A stretch of 25,993 nucleotides of DNA from Victivallales bacterium (GCA_018648945.1 JABGQJ010000018.1:1-25993), one strand, 5' to 3'. Counted from the first letter of the stretch, positions 16,988 through 25,609 are shown. Notes: a model not told the origin generated them from the letters alone. Numbers and translations: made by a program.

Positions 16988-18282
16988 TGCGCTCTCTCCG
17001 CCATCTTGCCACGACCATTGCTTTGCTCCTCATCACATCCCTGCACGCAGCAGAGAACCCGGGGATCCCGCCAGCGAAAGATACCGAGCCCTCGGTAAGC
17101 GAGGAAGAAGCCGCGCAACTCGCGACGGCGGCGGCGAGGGCAAGGAGCGACGCGGCCGGGGCAGCGGAACTCCTTCACGCGCAAGACACCGCAGAGAGCA
17201 GTGCGGCGCTGCCCTTTGCCGAGTCGCTCTACTGGCATCGGGCCGGCAAGACCGAGCAAGCCCGTCAGGCCCTCGGTCGGGCATTGGCCAGGCACCCTCG
17301 CTTCCATCGCGCCCGGCTGAATCTCGCCAAGTTGCTCATGCAGCAAAGCAAGCACGCCGAGGCCTCCAGGGAACTGCGCGCACTCCTCGGCACCGACACC
17401 CCGGATCGGGCCGAAGCCTGGAGACTCCTGGCCTACACGCTTCAGGAGCAAGCGCAACTGCCGGCCGCCGAGATGGCCTACCGTCAGGCCATTGCGTTCT
17501 TCCCGACCGAACGGGCTCTCCGACTCGGCCTGCTCAGTTGCCTGATTGAGCAGCAGCGGTATGCCGAAGCGATTCCTTGGGCCAAACAGGAGCTTGGCGT
17601 CGAACCCACCAAGCGGCAACTGTGGGGCCTCCTGATCAACGCGGAGCTGGCAGCAGGACGCCGCGAACGCGCGCTGCATCTCCTGGAATGCGCCCGTCGG
17701 CTGGGTGCGGCCGATGCCCACATGCTGGCCCTGCTCGGGGATCTCTACTTGGACCAGAGCCTGCCCGTCCCTGCACTCGCCTGCTACCGACAGGCCGCTG
17801 CTCTCAAGAACGCTCCCGTGGGCCGTCTCCTCTCCGGCTTCGAGGCCCTCGTCCTCAGCCGCAACTCCGCGCAGGCAACGGAACTCGGCGAAACCATCGG
17901 CAGAAGTCTTGCCCAGCTTACCCCCCGGCAACGGCTGCGCTTCCGATCCCTGCGCGCCTCTCTTGCCGCCAGCAAGGGCGACCCGGCGGGCGCCATCAGC
18001 GAGTACCGCCTGGTCCTCAAGGAAGACCCGATCCATGGGGAGACTCTCCTCGCCCTCGCCGACCTACTGATCGGGAAGGACCCCGAGGAAGCGCGGCAGC
18101 TCCTTGCCCGCGCCGCGCGACTTGATCCCTACCAAATCCGGGCGTGGACCGCCCTCGCCCGGCTTGCTGTGGAGGAAGGCGACTTGCCGGCAGCAGTGGC
18201 TCTCGTCCAGCGTGCCCTGGCCAAAAAGCCCGATGCAGGACTGGAACGGTACCTGAACCAGATTCGCGCCGCGATACCTTAG
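16984..18282 (+). CDS. Exported tetratricopeptide-repeat protein
   Basis: A periplasmic protein of 432 residues made of helical TPR units. It has a signal peptide (about residues 1-23, ATTIALLLITSLHA then AEN), a charged Ala/Glu-rich stretch, and repeated TPR units from about residue 75 to the end, for example AESLYWHRAGKTEQARQALG, ALARHPRFHRARLNLAKLL and ARLDPYQIRAWTALARLAVE. It overlaps the tonB stop by four bases (ATGA), so the two are probably co-translated; TPR partners of TonB/ExbB/ExbD operons are common, and a scaffold role with TonB is likely but not shown. It converges with the M24 gene, whose stop lies 6 bases away. Confidence 0.85.
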   Translation: MMRSLRHLATTIALLLITSLHAAENPGIPPAKDTEPSVSEEEAAQLATAAARARSDAAGAAELLHAQDTAESSAALPFAESLYWHRAGKTEQARQALGRALARHPRFHRARLNLAKLLMQQSKHAEASRELRALLGTDTPDRAEAWRLLAYTLQEQAQLPAAEMAYRQAIAFFPTERALRLGLLSCLIEQQRYAEAIPWAKQELGVEPTKRQLWGLLINAELAAGRRERALHLLECARRLGAADAHMLALLGDLYLDQSLPVPALACYRQAAALKNAPVGRLLSGFEALVLSRNSAQATELGETIGRSLAQLTPRQRLRFRSLRASLAASKGDPAGAISEYRLVLKEDPIHGETLLALADLLIGKDPEEARQLLARAARLDPYQIRAWTALARLAVEEGDLPAAVALVQRALAKKPDAGLERYLNQIRAAIP

Positions 18283-18288
18283 CCTGGA

Positions 18289-19431
18289 CTAGCGAATCTC
18301 CAGTTCGAAGGGAGCGGTTGTCAGATTGACGCAGCCTCCCTCACAGACGACCACCACGTCCTCCAGGCGAACACCACCCCATTCGGGGTAGTACACCCCC
18401 GGCTCCACAGTCATCACATTGCCGACGACCATCGGCTGGTCATTGATCGTGCTGAAGCGTGGTGCCTCGTGTATTTCCAGGCCCAAACCATGCCCGGTAC
18501 CATGGAAGAATCCGTGTGGCGGCACCAGCTTCGCATCGGTGGGGAATTCGGACCCGGCGATGACATCCACCGCCACTTGGTGGACCTCTTTGCCGAGGAC
18601 ACCAGGCTTCACCGCTTCGGTCGCTTTCCGTTGCGCCTCTTGGACCACCGCATACGCCCGCTCCACGACCGGGCTGGCCTTGCCCTTGACCACGGTGCGC
18701 GTCAGATCCCCGAAGTAGCCCGTGCGGTCAACCCGGGGGAAGATATCCAGCACGATCGGTTGGTTGGCGAAGATGGGCCCCGTGCCACACATGTGGCAAT
18801 CCGCGCTCTGCTCGCCCGGCGCGGTGATCGTGTGCGAAGCCGTACCGCCCTGCCGCGCGATCTCCGCATCCACTTCGCCGCGCAGGATCTCGGCAGTCAA
18901 TGTCTCGCCCCGCCAAGCAACCAAGTCCGCCTGAATCGTCGCTTCCCGCAGGATACCGATGGCCCGGTACAGACCCGCCTCGGCCAACTGCACGCCTTCC
19001 CGCACCAGCTCCACCTCGTCCGCCGACTTGGTGGCGCGCTCCGGGAAAAAGTCCTTCACGGGGGTCAGCACCATCCGGGAGCGCCGCAGTTGGGCAGCCA
19101 AACCATAGGGGAACTCGTTCGGGACCTGCCAGTGCCGGACTCCCGTCGCCTTCGCCAACCCGCGGACCAGATCCACCGGCCCGCGCTTGCCCTTCGGCAA
19201 GCCCCACGCCTCTGCCGCCTGCTCCAGGGACAGAATGCGCAAGCCAGGCCGGGCCTGCTTCTGCGCCCGGCCGACTTCCAGCGGCCCCAGCACGAGGCCA
19301 GTCTCGTCGGGCACAGAGTACCACAGGAACGGATCAGGCGTGACCAGCCCGCTCGCATAGAGCATGTTGGCGCTGGCATCACCGGCAGCGTAGAGCAATC
19401 GACCACAGGGAGGGGGCGTGTTCTGGTCCAT
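18289..19431 (-). CDS. M24 family Xaa-Pro peptidase
   Basis: Metallopeptidase of family M24 (pita-bread fold), 380 residues from ATG 19431, the first Met before the creatinase-like N-terminal domain (LLYAAGDASANMLYASGL). Metal ligands: Asp229 (IVLDIFPR), Asp242 (FGDLTRTVV), His314 (GTGHGLGLEIHE), Glu343 (MTVEPGVY) and Glu357 (GVRLEDVV). The spacing and the DLTRT and EPG patterns are typical of Xaa-Pro dipeptidase or aminopeptidase. It is a different lineage from the M24 gene at 5816. It has no signal peptide and is probably cytoplasmic, acting on imported peptides. The upstream region up to 19557 is open but lacks a good start. Confidence 0.87.
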   Translation of the reverse strand: MDQNTPPPCGRLLYAAGDASANMLYASGLVTPDPFLWYSVPDETGLVLGPLEVGRAQKQARPGLRILSLEQAAEAWGLPKGKRGPVDLVRGLAKATGVRHWQVPNEFPYGLAAQLRRSRMVLTPVKDFFPERATKSADEVELVREGVQLAEAGLYRAIGILREATIQADLVAWRGETLTAEILRGEVDAEIARQGGTASHTITAPGEQSADCHMCGTGPIFANQPIVLDIFPRVDRTGYFGDLTRTVVKGKASPVVERAYAVVQEAQRKATEAVKPGVLGKEVHQVAVDVIAGSEFPTDAKLVPPHGFFHGTGHGLGLEIHEAPRFSTINDQPMVVGNVMTVEPGVYYPEWGGVRLEDVVVVCEGGCVNLTTAPFELEIR

Positions 19432-19480
19432 GACGAACTGGGTATCCTGTCGGGAGAAGACTGCGGTTTCCGTTGCCCGT

Positions 19481-19509
19481 AGACTACCCTGAATACCCTC
19501 CCGTGGCAA
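19481..19509 (-). promoter_or_regulatory. Promoter candidate for the second M24 gene
   Basis: On the minus strand TTGCCA (19504-19509, 5 of 6 matches) and TAGTCT (19481-19486) are 17 bases apart, about 50 bases before ATG 19431. It is assigned by motif only. Confidence 0.4.
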
Positions 19510-19525
19510 AGCCTCCACCGATCGT

Positions 19526-19554
19526 TTGACACGCCTGGTCCTCCCGACTAGCTT
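19526..19554 (+). promoter_or_regulatory. Promoter candidate for the sulfatase gene
   Basis: A perfect TTGACA (19526-19531) and TAGCTT (19549-19554) are 17 bases apart, with the transcript start expected near 19561 and a leader of about 90 bases. It is divergent from the M24 promoter. Confidence 0.45.
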
Positions 19555-19649
19555 CACCTCAGGTAGAGGAAACCTTCAATGCCCCCCCAGAAACGCTCTT
19601 ATCAATCGGCGGCCAGCCGTTCCGGGCTCAGCAATGGATACCGGACCAA

Positions 19650-21167
19650 ATGCCCAACCATTCCCGCGATCCAGCCAACATTCTCGTCTTCCTGTGCGAC
19701 CAACTGCGTATCGATCTGCTCGGTTGCTACGGCGGGACCCAGGTGCGAACACCGAACATCGATGCACTGGCGGCGCAGTCGATGGTGTTCGATCAGGCTT
19801 ATACTCCCTGTGCCCTGTGCTCGCCGGCGCGCGCAAGCCTGATGACCGGGGTGTACCCCCACCGGCACCACATGTTCAACAACTCCACCCCCGGCTACTC
19901 CTACTGCGAGCATCTCCGATCCGACCTGCAGACGCTGCCAGGTTGGGCCGATGCGCACTCCCGGCACGAGACGGCCTACTTCGGGAAATGGCACATCGGA
20001 CCAGCCCAGGATCTCTTTGATTCACCGTTCCACCATACCCACCCCAAGCCCGGCGAGGCAGACCTGCCCTTCCTGGCCAGCTCGCACTGGCATCCCAACA
20101 CGTCCGTGGGCAAGATGGTACAGAGCTATGGCGATGGCGCTGCCGGCACGATCGATGTGCCGATAGATCGCTTCCCTGATGGCGCTGCCGCTGGCTTCAC
20201 CAAGCGTTTCCTGCGGCAGCGTCAGCCGGACAGCCCCCCATTCCTTGCCTTCTGCGCCTTCCCGGGCCCGCACTCTCCCTGGCTGGTGCCCGAGGAGTTC
20301 GGGGTCCGCTACGATCCAGCCGCCATCCCCATGTGGCCGAACCGATACGACACCTTCGCCGGCAAACCCCTCAATCAGAAGAAGCTGCGGGCATTGCAGA
20401 TGCAGCAAGGGCACCAGTCCTTCATCAAGGGCGGGGACGATGCCCTGCGCGGGCGACTCGCCTGCTGTTTCTCCTACTTGGAGCTGATCGACATGCTGGT
20501 GGGCGAGGTCCTGAGCGAACTCAAAGAGGCGGGCCAATACGAGGACACGACAGTCGTCTTCACTGCAGACCACGGGGACATGGCAGGCGCGCATGGGTTC
20601 ACCAGCAAGGGGGCCTACATGTACGATGAGATCTACCGCATTCCCATGATCATCAAGCCCGCAGGACCAACAGGGGCTGCCCGCAGGACCGCCGCCCCCG
20701 TCCACCTGATGGATCTGACCGCAACCATCATGGATCTCGTGGCTGGCGAGCCCGTTCAGGCCATGGACACTCACCCGCTGCACGGAGAGTCCCTCCTGCC
20801 CTTCCTGTCGGGCACCCCGCCGTGGGAGAGAGCCGTCCACTACGCCGAGTACCATGGCGACTGGTACGGTCACTACTCGTCCCGAATGGTCACCGACGGG
20901 CGCTGGAAGCTAGTCTGGAATCTCTCGGACTTCTGTGAACTCTACGATCTCGAACACGATCCGCATGAGCTGACCAATCGATTCTACGAGCCCGCCCAGC
21001 GACCAACCCGGGAGCACTACTTCAGCCTGCTGATGGCCGAAGCTGCGCGCTACGAAGACAAACACGTCGCCCTGCTGGACCCGGCGATCGAGGAACGCAG
21101 TGACCTGCGATTCGAGGCCAGCTTGGCAGGCATCCCCCCGATCGCCCAGGAGAGACGACCACAGTGA
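19650..21167 (+). CDS. Sulfatase, formylglycine (Cys) type
   Basis: A type I sulfatase of 505 residues; these remove sulfate from sulfated sugars or other esters. Cys57 in the CSPARASLMTG motif (C-x-P-x-R) is the residue converted to formylglycine by a maturase not seen here. Metal-binding parts are the N-terminal FLCDQLRIDLLGCYG (with DQ in place of the more common DD) and FTADHGDMAGAHG; the C terminus has the family-typical ELYDLEHDPHELTN. There is no signal peptide at ATG 19650. The Shine-Dalgarno is weak, and an ATG at 19579 in a different frame has a good one (AGAGGA). The stop overlaps the next gene by four bases, so the pair is coupled; the neighbour suggests sulfated glycan breakdown. 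Confidence 0.9.
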   Translation: MPNHSRDPANILVFLCDQLRIDLLGCYGGTQVRTPNIDALAAQSMVFDQAYTPCALCSPARASLMTGVYPHRHHMFNNSTPGYSYCEHLRSDLQTLPGWADAHSRHETAYFGKWHIGPAQDLFDSPFHHTHPKPGEADLPFLASSHWHPNTSVGKMVQSYGDGAAGTIDVPIDRFPDGAAAGFTKRFLRQRQPDSPPFLAFCAFPGPHSPWLVPEEFGVRYDPAAIPMWPNRYDTFAGKPLNQKKLRALQMQQGHQSFIKGGDDALRGRLACCFSYLELIDMLVGEVLSELKEAGQYEDTTVVFTADHGDMAGAHGFTSKGAYMYDEIYRIPMIIKPAGPTGAARRTAAPVHLMDLTATIMDLVAGEPVQAMDTHPLHGESLLPFLSGTPPWERAVHYAEYHGDWYGHYSSRMVTDGRWKLVWNLSDFCELYDLEHDPHELTNRFYEPAQRPTREHYFSLLMAEAARYEDKHVALLDPAIEERSDLRFEASLAGIPPIAQERRPQ

Positions 21168-22708
21168 ATCTCCACCATCACCTCGAACTGGCAGGCAACG
21201 CTCTCCTGGCGATGCTCGATCCCGAACAGGACTTCCTGCCCACGAACGGATATGAGACCGCTCACGACCTGGGCCGTTGGTGGGACGCGATCCTCCGCCT
21301 GGAGGAAGCGATTGGGTTCGTGATCCCGGCTGAACTGGAGGCCGCGTCGCTGAGGAATCTGGAGCAACTGACCGGCAATCCAGACCGCCTGCTGATGAGC
21401 ACCAAGATCAACCCCCACAACTTCCGCGAGTCCCTGCTCGCATTCGGCGGGTTGGTGCATCGACGGCAGAGCGCGTGGGCACGCGAGGCAGGAATGCAGT
21501 TGGTCCGCTCGATGGACCGGTGCCTGCGCCCAGACGGCAGCTTCGACTTCACACTCCTGGGAAGCTGGGGGCGATTGCCGCACACGGAGGACCCCTCCCA
21601 TGCCGAGGGGAAGCAGGACGGGTGGTTCGACGGCACCGGCACCAGCGGGCGCAGCCTGGAGGCCCTGGTCTGGTTCTTCGAGGCAACGAGAGAGCCGCTG
21701 GTGTTCGCAGTGGCGCAGCGGATCGCAGAACACCATCTTCGGGCTTCGGTGAATCGCGATGGCCGGATCCGGGCCGAGATCGTGAATCCGGCGAATGCGG
21801 GACACAACCACTCCTACCATGGCACGTTGCGCGGCCTGCTCCGTTTTGGTCTCCTCTCCGGCCAGAGAGAGTATGTGGATGCCGTCGCGGCCACCTACCG
21901 ACACCCAGACCACCAGCGGATCGTGATGGAATCCGGCTGGGCACCCCATGATCTTGGCAAACCGCGCTTCCCCAATGCCCTCGGCGATCCGGTCACCGAC
22001 CCGGCCAGCACGGGCGATGCAGCCCAACTGGCCCTGTGGCTGGCGCTGGAGGCGGGTCACCTGGATCTGCTGGACGATGTGGAGCGCCATGTGCGGGCGC
22101 GGATCGTCCCCTCGCAGCTTGCGCAGGACGACATGCACCGCCACCCGGAACGCACCTTCAGATCGCGAGACGGCGGAGCCTGGGCAATTCATGGCCCCTC
22201 CCATGCGGGCAAGGGCTGCACGCCCGATGTACTCGCAGCTGTGGTCCATTCCCTGTGCGACATCCACCGGCATGTCTGCACCCGGACACCTGCCGGCATC
22301 CAGGTCAACCTGCATTTCGGCCATGAGGACGAGCGCCTCAAGATCACCAGTCGGCGGGACGAGCGAGGGGTGCTCTCGGTGCGGGTGAAGCAGCCCGAGA
22401 CGATCATGCTGCGCATTCCGCAATGGGTGCCGCAAGCATCCCTGGAGGTCGCGGTGGATGGCGGAGTCATTCCCGTGCAACGGCTGGGAACCCGCGCCTT
22501 GGTGCCGCGCGATCTCTTGCGTGCAGGCAGCCGGGTCACCATGGCTTACGATCTGCCGGAGAAGAGGACGGAGGAACGGATGCCCTCCGGCAGATGCTAC
22601 CACTTCCACTGGCGCGGCGACGAGATCGCAGGCATCAGCCCCCAGGATGAACCACTCCCGTTCTACCCGCCAATGGCCGACAAGCCGGGAACGAGTGCAG
22701 ACTCCTGA
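21164..22708 (+). CDS. GH127-like glycoside hydrolase, divergent
   Basis: A 514-residue protein that looks like the (alpha/alpha)6-barrel glycoside hydrolases of family GH127 (beta-L-arabinofuranosidase, DUF1680): Gly/Trp-rich helices (ETAHDLGRWWDAIL, GTGTSGRSLEALVWFFE), the CTPDVLAAVVHSLCDI segment where family members have a CCPPN-type motif, then VNLHFG and a beta-rich C-terminal part with LRIPQWVP. GH127 enzymes use paired Cys residues there; only one Cys (352) lies at this spot, so the chemistry may differ. GTG 21164 overlaps the sulfatase stop by four bases, with AGGAGA 10 bases upstream. No signal peptide. It probably acts on an oligosaccharide together with the sulfatase. Confidence 0.6.
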   Translation: MNLHHHLELAGNALLAMLDPEQDFLPTNGYETAHDLGRWWDAILRLEEAIGFVIPAELEAASLRNLEQLTGNPDRLLMSTKINPHNFRESLLAFGGLVHRRQSAWAREAGMQLVRSMDRCLRPDGSFDFTLLGSWGRLPHTEDPSHAEGKQDGWFDGTGTSGRSLEALVWFFEATREPLVFAVAQRIAEHHLRASVNRDGRIRAEIVNPANAGHNHSYHGTLRGLLRFGLLSGQREYVDAVAATYRHPDHQRIVMESGWAPHDLGKPRFPNALGDPVTDPASTGDAAQLALWLALEAGHLDLLDDVERHVRARIVPSQLAQDDMHRHPERTFRSRDGGAWAIHGPSHAGKGCTPDVLAAVVHSLCDIHRHVCTRTPAGIQVNLHFGHEDERLKITSRRDERGVLSVRVKQPETIMLRIPQWVPQASLEVAVDGGVIPVQRLGTRALVPRDLLRAGSRVTMAYDLPEKRTEERMPSGRCYHFHWRGDEIAGISPQDEPLPFYPPMADKPGTSADS

Positions 22709-22711
22709 GCT

Positions 22712-23014
22712 CTACCTCAGCTCGTCCTGGATGCGCGCAACCAGCTCCCGGAACTCGGGAGGACCATACTTGATCAACCGGGAGCCCCGGGCGATCTTGC
22801 CCAGGCTGATGCCCAGCCGCTCGCTGATTTCCCGTTGGGTACGCCCAGACAGCAGCTCCTCGATCAGCTCCCAGCGCAGGACCACCCCCTCAAGTTCCTG
22901 GGGCGCAAGCAGGCCGCTAACCAGCGTCCGCAACTCCGCCTCGCTGCGCGCCGCACCCAGAATCCGAGCCAGTTCGCTCGCCAACTGGTCCAGCGTGCTA
23001 TCACCTTTGTGCAT
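22712..23014 (-). CDS. TrpR/YerC-family transcriptional regulator
   Basis: A 100-residue protein of the Trp repressor family. The helix-turn-helix is in TQREISERLGISLGKIARGS, and EELLSGRTQRE aligns with EELLRGEMSQRE of E. coli TrpR. The ligand-site Arg residues of E. coli TrpR (Arg54 and Arg84) have counterparts at Arg47 and Arg76, but the positions of Thr44, Thr81 and Ser88 differ, so L-tryptophan binding is uncertain. It is transcribed divergently from the GHL10-like lipoprotein and ends 3 bases after the GH127-like stop in the convergent direction. GGAG lies 9 bases before ATG 23014. No trp gene is nearby, so its targets cannot be told; an autoregulatory site in the intergenic region is possible (for example ACAGGG/CCCTGT at 23054-23073). 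Confidence 0.8.
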   Translation of the reverse strand: MHKGDSTLDQLASELARILGAARSEAELRTLVSGLLAPQELEGVVLRWELIEELLSGRTQREISERLGISLGKIARGSRLIKYGPPEFRELVARIQDELR

Positions 23015-23132
23015 ACTCGTACGCTCCAGACTACATGTTCATTCGGCCGCCCCACAGGGGGAGGGGTCCCTGTCCGCTACGTTCATTGTTACGATACGGT
23101 AGAACAGGCCGACCCGCAAGGTCCGCTGCGCC

Positions 23133-23159
23133 TTGACTTGCAGCGGCGGTCCCTATAGT
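23133..23159 (+). promoter_or_regulatory. Promoter candidate for the GHL10-like lipoprotein
   Basis: TTGACT (23133-23138) and TATAGT (23154-23159) are 15 bases apart, shorter than ideal. The boxes lie about 40 bases before ATG 23199, which has AGGAG 8 bases upstream. Confidence 0.4.
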
Positions 23160-23198
23160 ACGAGCCTGCATTCAGAATAGCTCCCACAGGAGACCACC

Positions 23199-25118
23199 AT
23201 GAAGACGCGATGGATCGGGGTTCTGGCCGTGGCAACATCCCTGCTCATGACCGCATGCGCCCCCACGCGGGAACTGCTCGACCTCCGGGCAACCCGCCAT
23301 GAGCTGGCCCGGAAACGGCGAATCGTCTTCAACAACGACGGCTGTGATGCGCTTTACTACCCCACGAAATTGGCGGCCACCCCAGAAGCATTCCTGAAAC
23401 TGCGCAACCGTGCCTTGGCCGGCAGCCATGTGACGACCATCTCCTACTGCAGCATCAGCTCCGGCTTCGGCCACTTCACCCACGACACCAAGATTGGGGA
23501 GATCCTGACCAAGGACATTCCTGGCTCGCGCAAGTCCCGCAACCTCACGGCCGATCTACTTCGCCAAGGCACCGATCCCCTGCGAGTGGTCAACGACTTC
23601 GCCCACCAGAACGGCATGGAGTGCTTCTGGTCCATGCGTATGAACGACACCCACGATGGAGCGCACCGACCGGACAAGCCCTACCCCCTCTTCCCCAAGC
23701 TCAAGGCGGATCACCCCGAATACCTCATCGGCAGCTTCGACAAGAAGCCCATGCATGGCTCCTGGACGTCGGTGAACTACGCCTTGCCAGAGGTCCGCGA
23801 CCTCGCCTTTCAATACATCCAGGAAGTCTGCCAGAACTACGACATCGACGGGATCGAGCTCGACTTCTTCCGCCATCTCTCCTACCTGAAGTCCGTATCC
23901 TTCGGCGGCGAGGCCAGCAACCGGGAGCGGAACGGCATCAGCCAGCTCATGCGCCGCATCCGCACCATGACCGAGGAAGTCGGCCTGCAGCGAGGGCGCC
24001 CCATCCTGATCACCATCCGCGTGCCGGACGACGCGGAATACGCGCACCTAGTCGGGCTGGACGTCGAGCGCTGGATGCGAGAGGGCTGGGTGGACATCGT
24101 GATGGGCAGCGGCTACTTCCAGCTCAAGCCATGGGAGAATCTAGTGGCCCTCGGCAAGACCCACAACGTGCCGGTCTATGCCGGCTTCAGCGAACCGCGG
24201 GTCACCGGTGAAGACAAACGGCTCAAACGTGGTTCTGTCGAGAGCTACCGGGGCCGGGCCAGCCGGGCCTGGCAGGCAGGCGTAGACGGCATCTACATCT
24301 TCAACGTCTACAATGCCGCCGCGAGATTCCTCTCGGAAATCGGCACGCCCGAGGCCCTCGCCCCCCTTCCCAAGCTCTACTTCCCCACCATCCGCAACGC
24401 CAAGCCCTCCCGCTACCTGCGCGGCGGCAATCGCTTCCAGACCGTGCCAGTCCTGACGCCCAGCGACCCGTGGGCCCTCACCACCGGCAAGGCTGTTGCT
24501 GTCCCCGTCCAGATTGGCAGCGATGCGCAGAGCGGAACCGCCACTCTCCACGTTCGGGCCGAGAATGTCACCGACCCGGATGCACTCCTCGTCCGCGCCA
24601 ACGGCGTGGCCCTTACCGACGGCAAGGCCGTGGACGGTTGGCTCGACTATCCCTGGCCCGCCGATGCCGTCCACCCCGGCAGGAACACGGTGGAGTTGCA
24701 GCTCAAGCATCTGCCCGATACGCCAGCGCCCAAGCCTGGTGGCTGGAACGTGGAGTACATCTGCGACCACAAGCTCAAGTACCCCAAGCAACTCCCCTGG
24801 CGGCGTCTGTTCCATGCGGGCAACTACACCGAGGAGATGCGCGACGGCAGTCTCTACCTCGCCGACGGGGACACCAACGACGAGTCTCTGCCCCATCTCG
24901 CCTACCCCTGGCGCGTGGAAGGGACCGAAGAAGTCGTGGTCGAGACCAGCCTGAAACTGGTGCAAAGCGATGCCCCGCTGGCGGTCTGCCTGCGCCTGGC
25001 CAATGGCGACGCGGTGGAGTACCTGACATCCGCCCGGACAGCGTCTCCCTGCACTTCGCCAGGAAGAGCGTCAAGCTCGATACGACGAGCGACTTCCATA
25101 CCTACACGGTCACCATGA
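23199..25118 (+). CDS. GHL10-like lipoprotein, frameshifted near its C terminus
   Basis: An exported lipoprotein with a TIM-barrel glycosidase-like domain. The signal peptide ends in a lipobox, MTAC, with lipidated Cys20. The barrel (about 40-420) has NNDGCDALYYPT at strand one and YDIDGIELDFFRHL, the kind of acidic strand end typical of glycoside-hydrolase-like (GHL10-type) domains; the enzyme's substrate is unknown. A beta-rich region follows (about 430-609). After Leu609 the frame loses homology: the last 30 residues are Ser/Arg/Pro-rich and stop at 25118, whereas the frame 1 base back continues as sensible protein to 25396. A single missing base, a G at 25025, would restore a 732-residue protein. 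Whether this is a real mutation or a sequence error cannot be told. Confidence 0.8.
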   Translation: MKTRWIGVLAVATSLLMTACAPTRELLDLRATRHELARKRRIVFNNDGCDALYYPTKLAATPEAFLKLRNRALAGSHVTTISYCSISSGFGHFTHDTKIGEILTKDIPGSRKSRNLTADLLRQGTDPLRVVNDFAHQNGMECFWSMRMNDTHDGAHRPDKPYPLFPKLKADHPEYLIGSFDKKPMHGSWTSVNYALPEVRDLAFQYIQEVCQNYDIDGIELDFFRHLSYLKSVSFGGEASNRERNGISQLMRRIRTMTEEVGLQRGRPILITIRVPDDAEYAHLVGLDVERWMREGWVDIVMGSGYFQLKPWENLVALGKTHNVPVYAGFSEPRVTGEDKRLKRGSVESYRGRASRAWQAGVDGIYIFNVYNAAARFLSEIGTPEALAPLPKLYFPTIRNAKPSRYLRGGNRFQTVPVLTPSDPWALTTGKAVAVPVQIGSDAQSGTATLHVRAENVTDPDALLVRANGVALTDGKAVDGWLDYPWPADAVHPGRNTVELQLKHLPDTPAPKPGGWNVEYICDHKLKYPKQLPWRRLFHAGNYTEEMRDGSLYLADGDTNDESLPHLAYPWRVEGTEEVVVETSLKLVQSDAPLAVCLRLANGDAVEYLTSARTASPCTSPGRASSSIRRATSIPTRSP

Positions 25119-25396
25119 AGGGCAAGGACATCCGTGTCGCCATCGACGGCAAGGAGGCCCTGGACGGCACCGGCCAGCTCACCACCTCGGCCAAGCAGGA
25201 GAAGCACTGGCTCCCCCTCGTCTACGGGCACGAGGACTGGAACCAGAAGAGCCTCTACTTCGGTTCTGCCAGTGGCCCCGGCAAGGGCAGTGCCCTCTGG
25301 CGCCTCGTCCGCTTCCGCACCAAGACCCGTTGCGTGGATCTCAAGGACCTTGTCGTCTCGACCAAGCCCAAGACCACCCCGAAGGCAACCCGATGA
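25025..25396 (+). pseudogene. C-terminal part of the GHL10-like lipoprotein in the shifted frame
   Basis: About 123 codons from GAC 25025 encode a beta-rich, lectin-like tail: it begins DIRPDSVSLHFARKSVKL, continues with FHTYTVTMKGKDIRVAIDG (a typical LamG-like pattern) and ends at TGA 25394-25396. The stop overlaps the slyX start (ATGA), as expected for the original end of the gene. It is separated from the upstream part only by the one-base shift. Confidence 0.75.
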
Positions 25397-25593
25397 ATGA
25401 CGAACGCCTCGTCCAGATCGAGACCAAGATCGCCTTCCTGGAGCACACTATCGACGAACTGAACGATGTGTTCCTGGATGTCCGGGCACAGGTCGACCGC
25501 ATCGAGAAAGCCCTGGTCGAGGCCAAGGAACAGCTGGAAGCAAACGCCAACAACAACATCGACCCCAGCTTCCAGAAGCCCCCCCACTACTGA
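25393..25593 (+). CDS. slyX: SlyX family protein
   Basis: A 66-residue coiled-coil protein of the SlyX family, of unknown role. The start is typical (RLVQIETKIAFLEHTIDELN), with heptads of Leu/Ile, and the C terminus ends in the family-hallmark PPHY. GAAGG lies 7 bases before ATG 25393, which overlaps the end of the shifted lipoprotein frame by four bases. The protein is probably cytoplasmic. It is followed by the 270-bp intergenic region that contains copy 2 of the repeat. Confidence 0.85.
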   Translation: MNDERLVQIETKIAFLEHTIDELNDVFLDVRAQVDRIEKALVEAKEQLEANANNNIDPSFQKPPHY

Positions 25594-25609
25594 GGAGGAG
25601 CGGGGCCTA

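Noticed and set aside
25023..25026. Programmed frameshift in the lipoprotein gene
   Set aside because: No slippery sequence or downstream hairpin is obvious at this site; a mutation or sequencing error is simpler.
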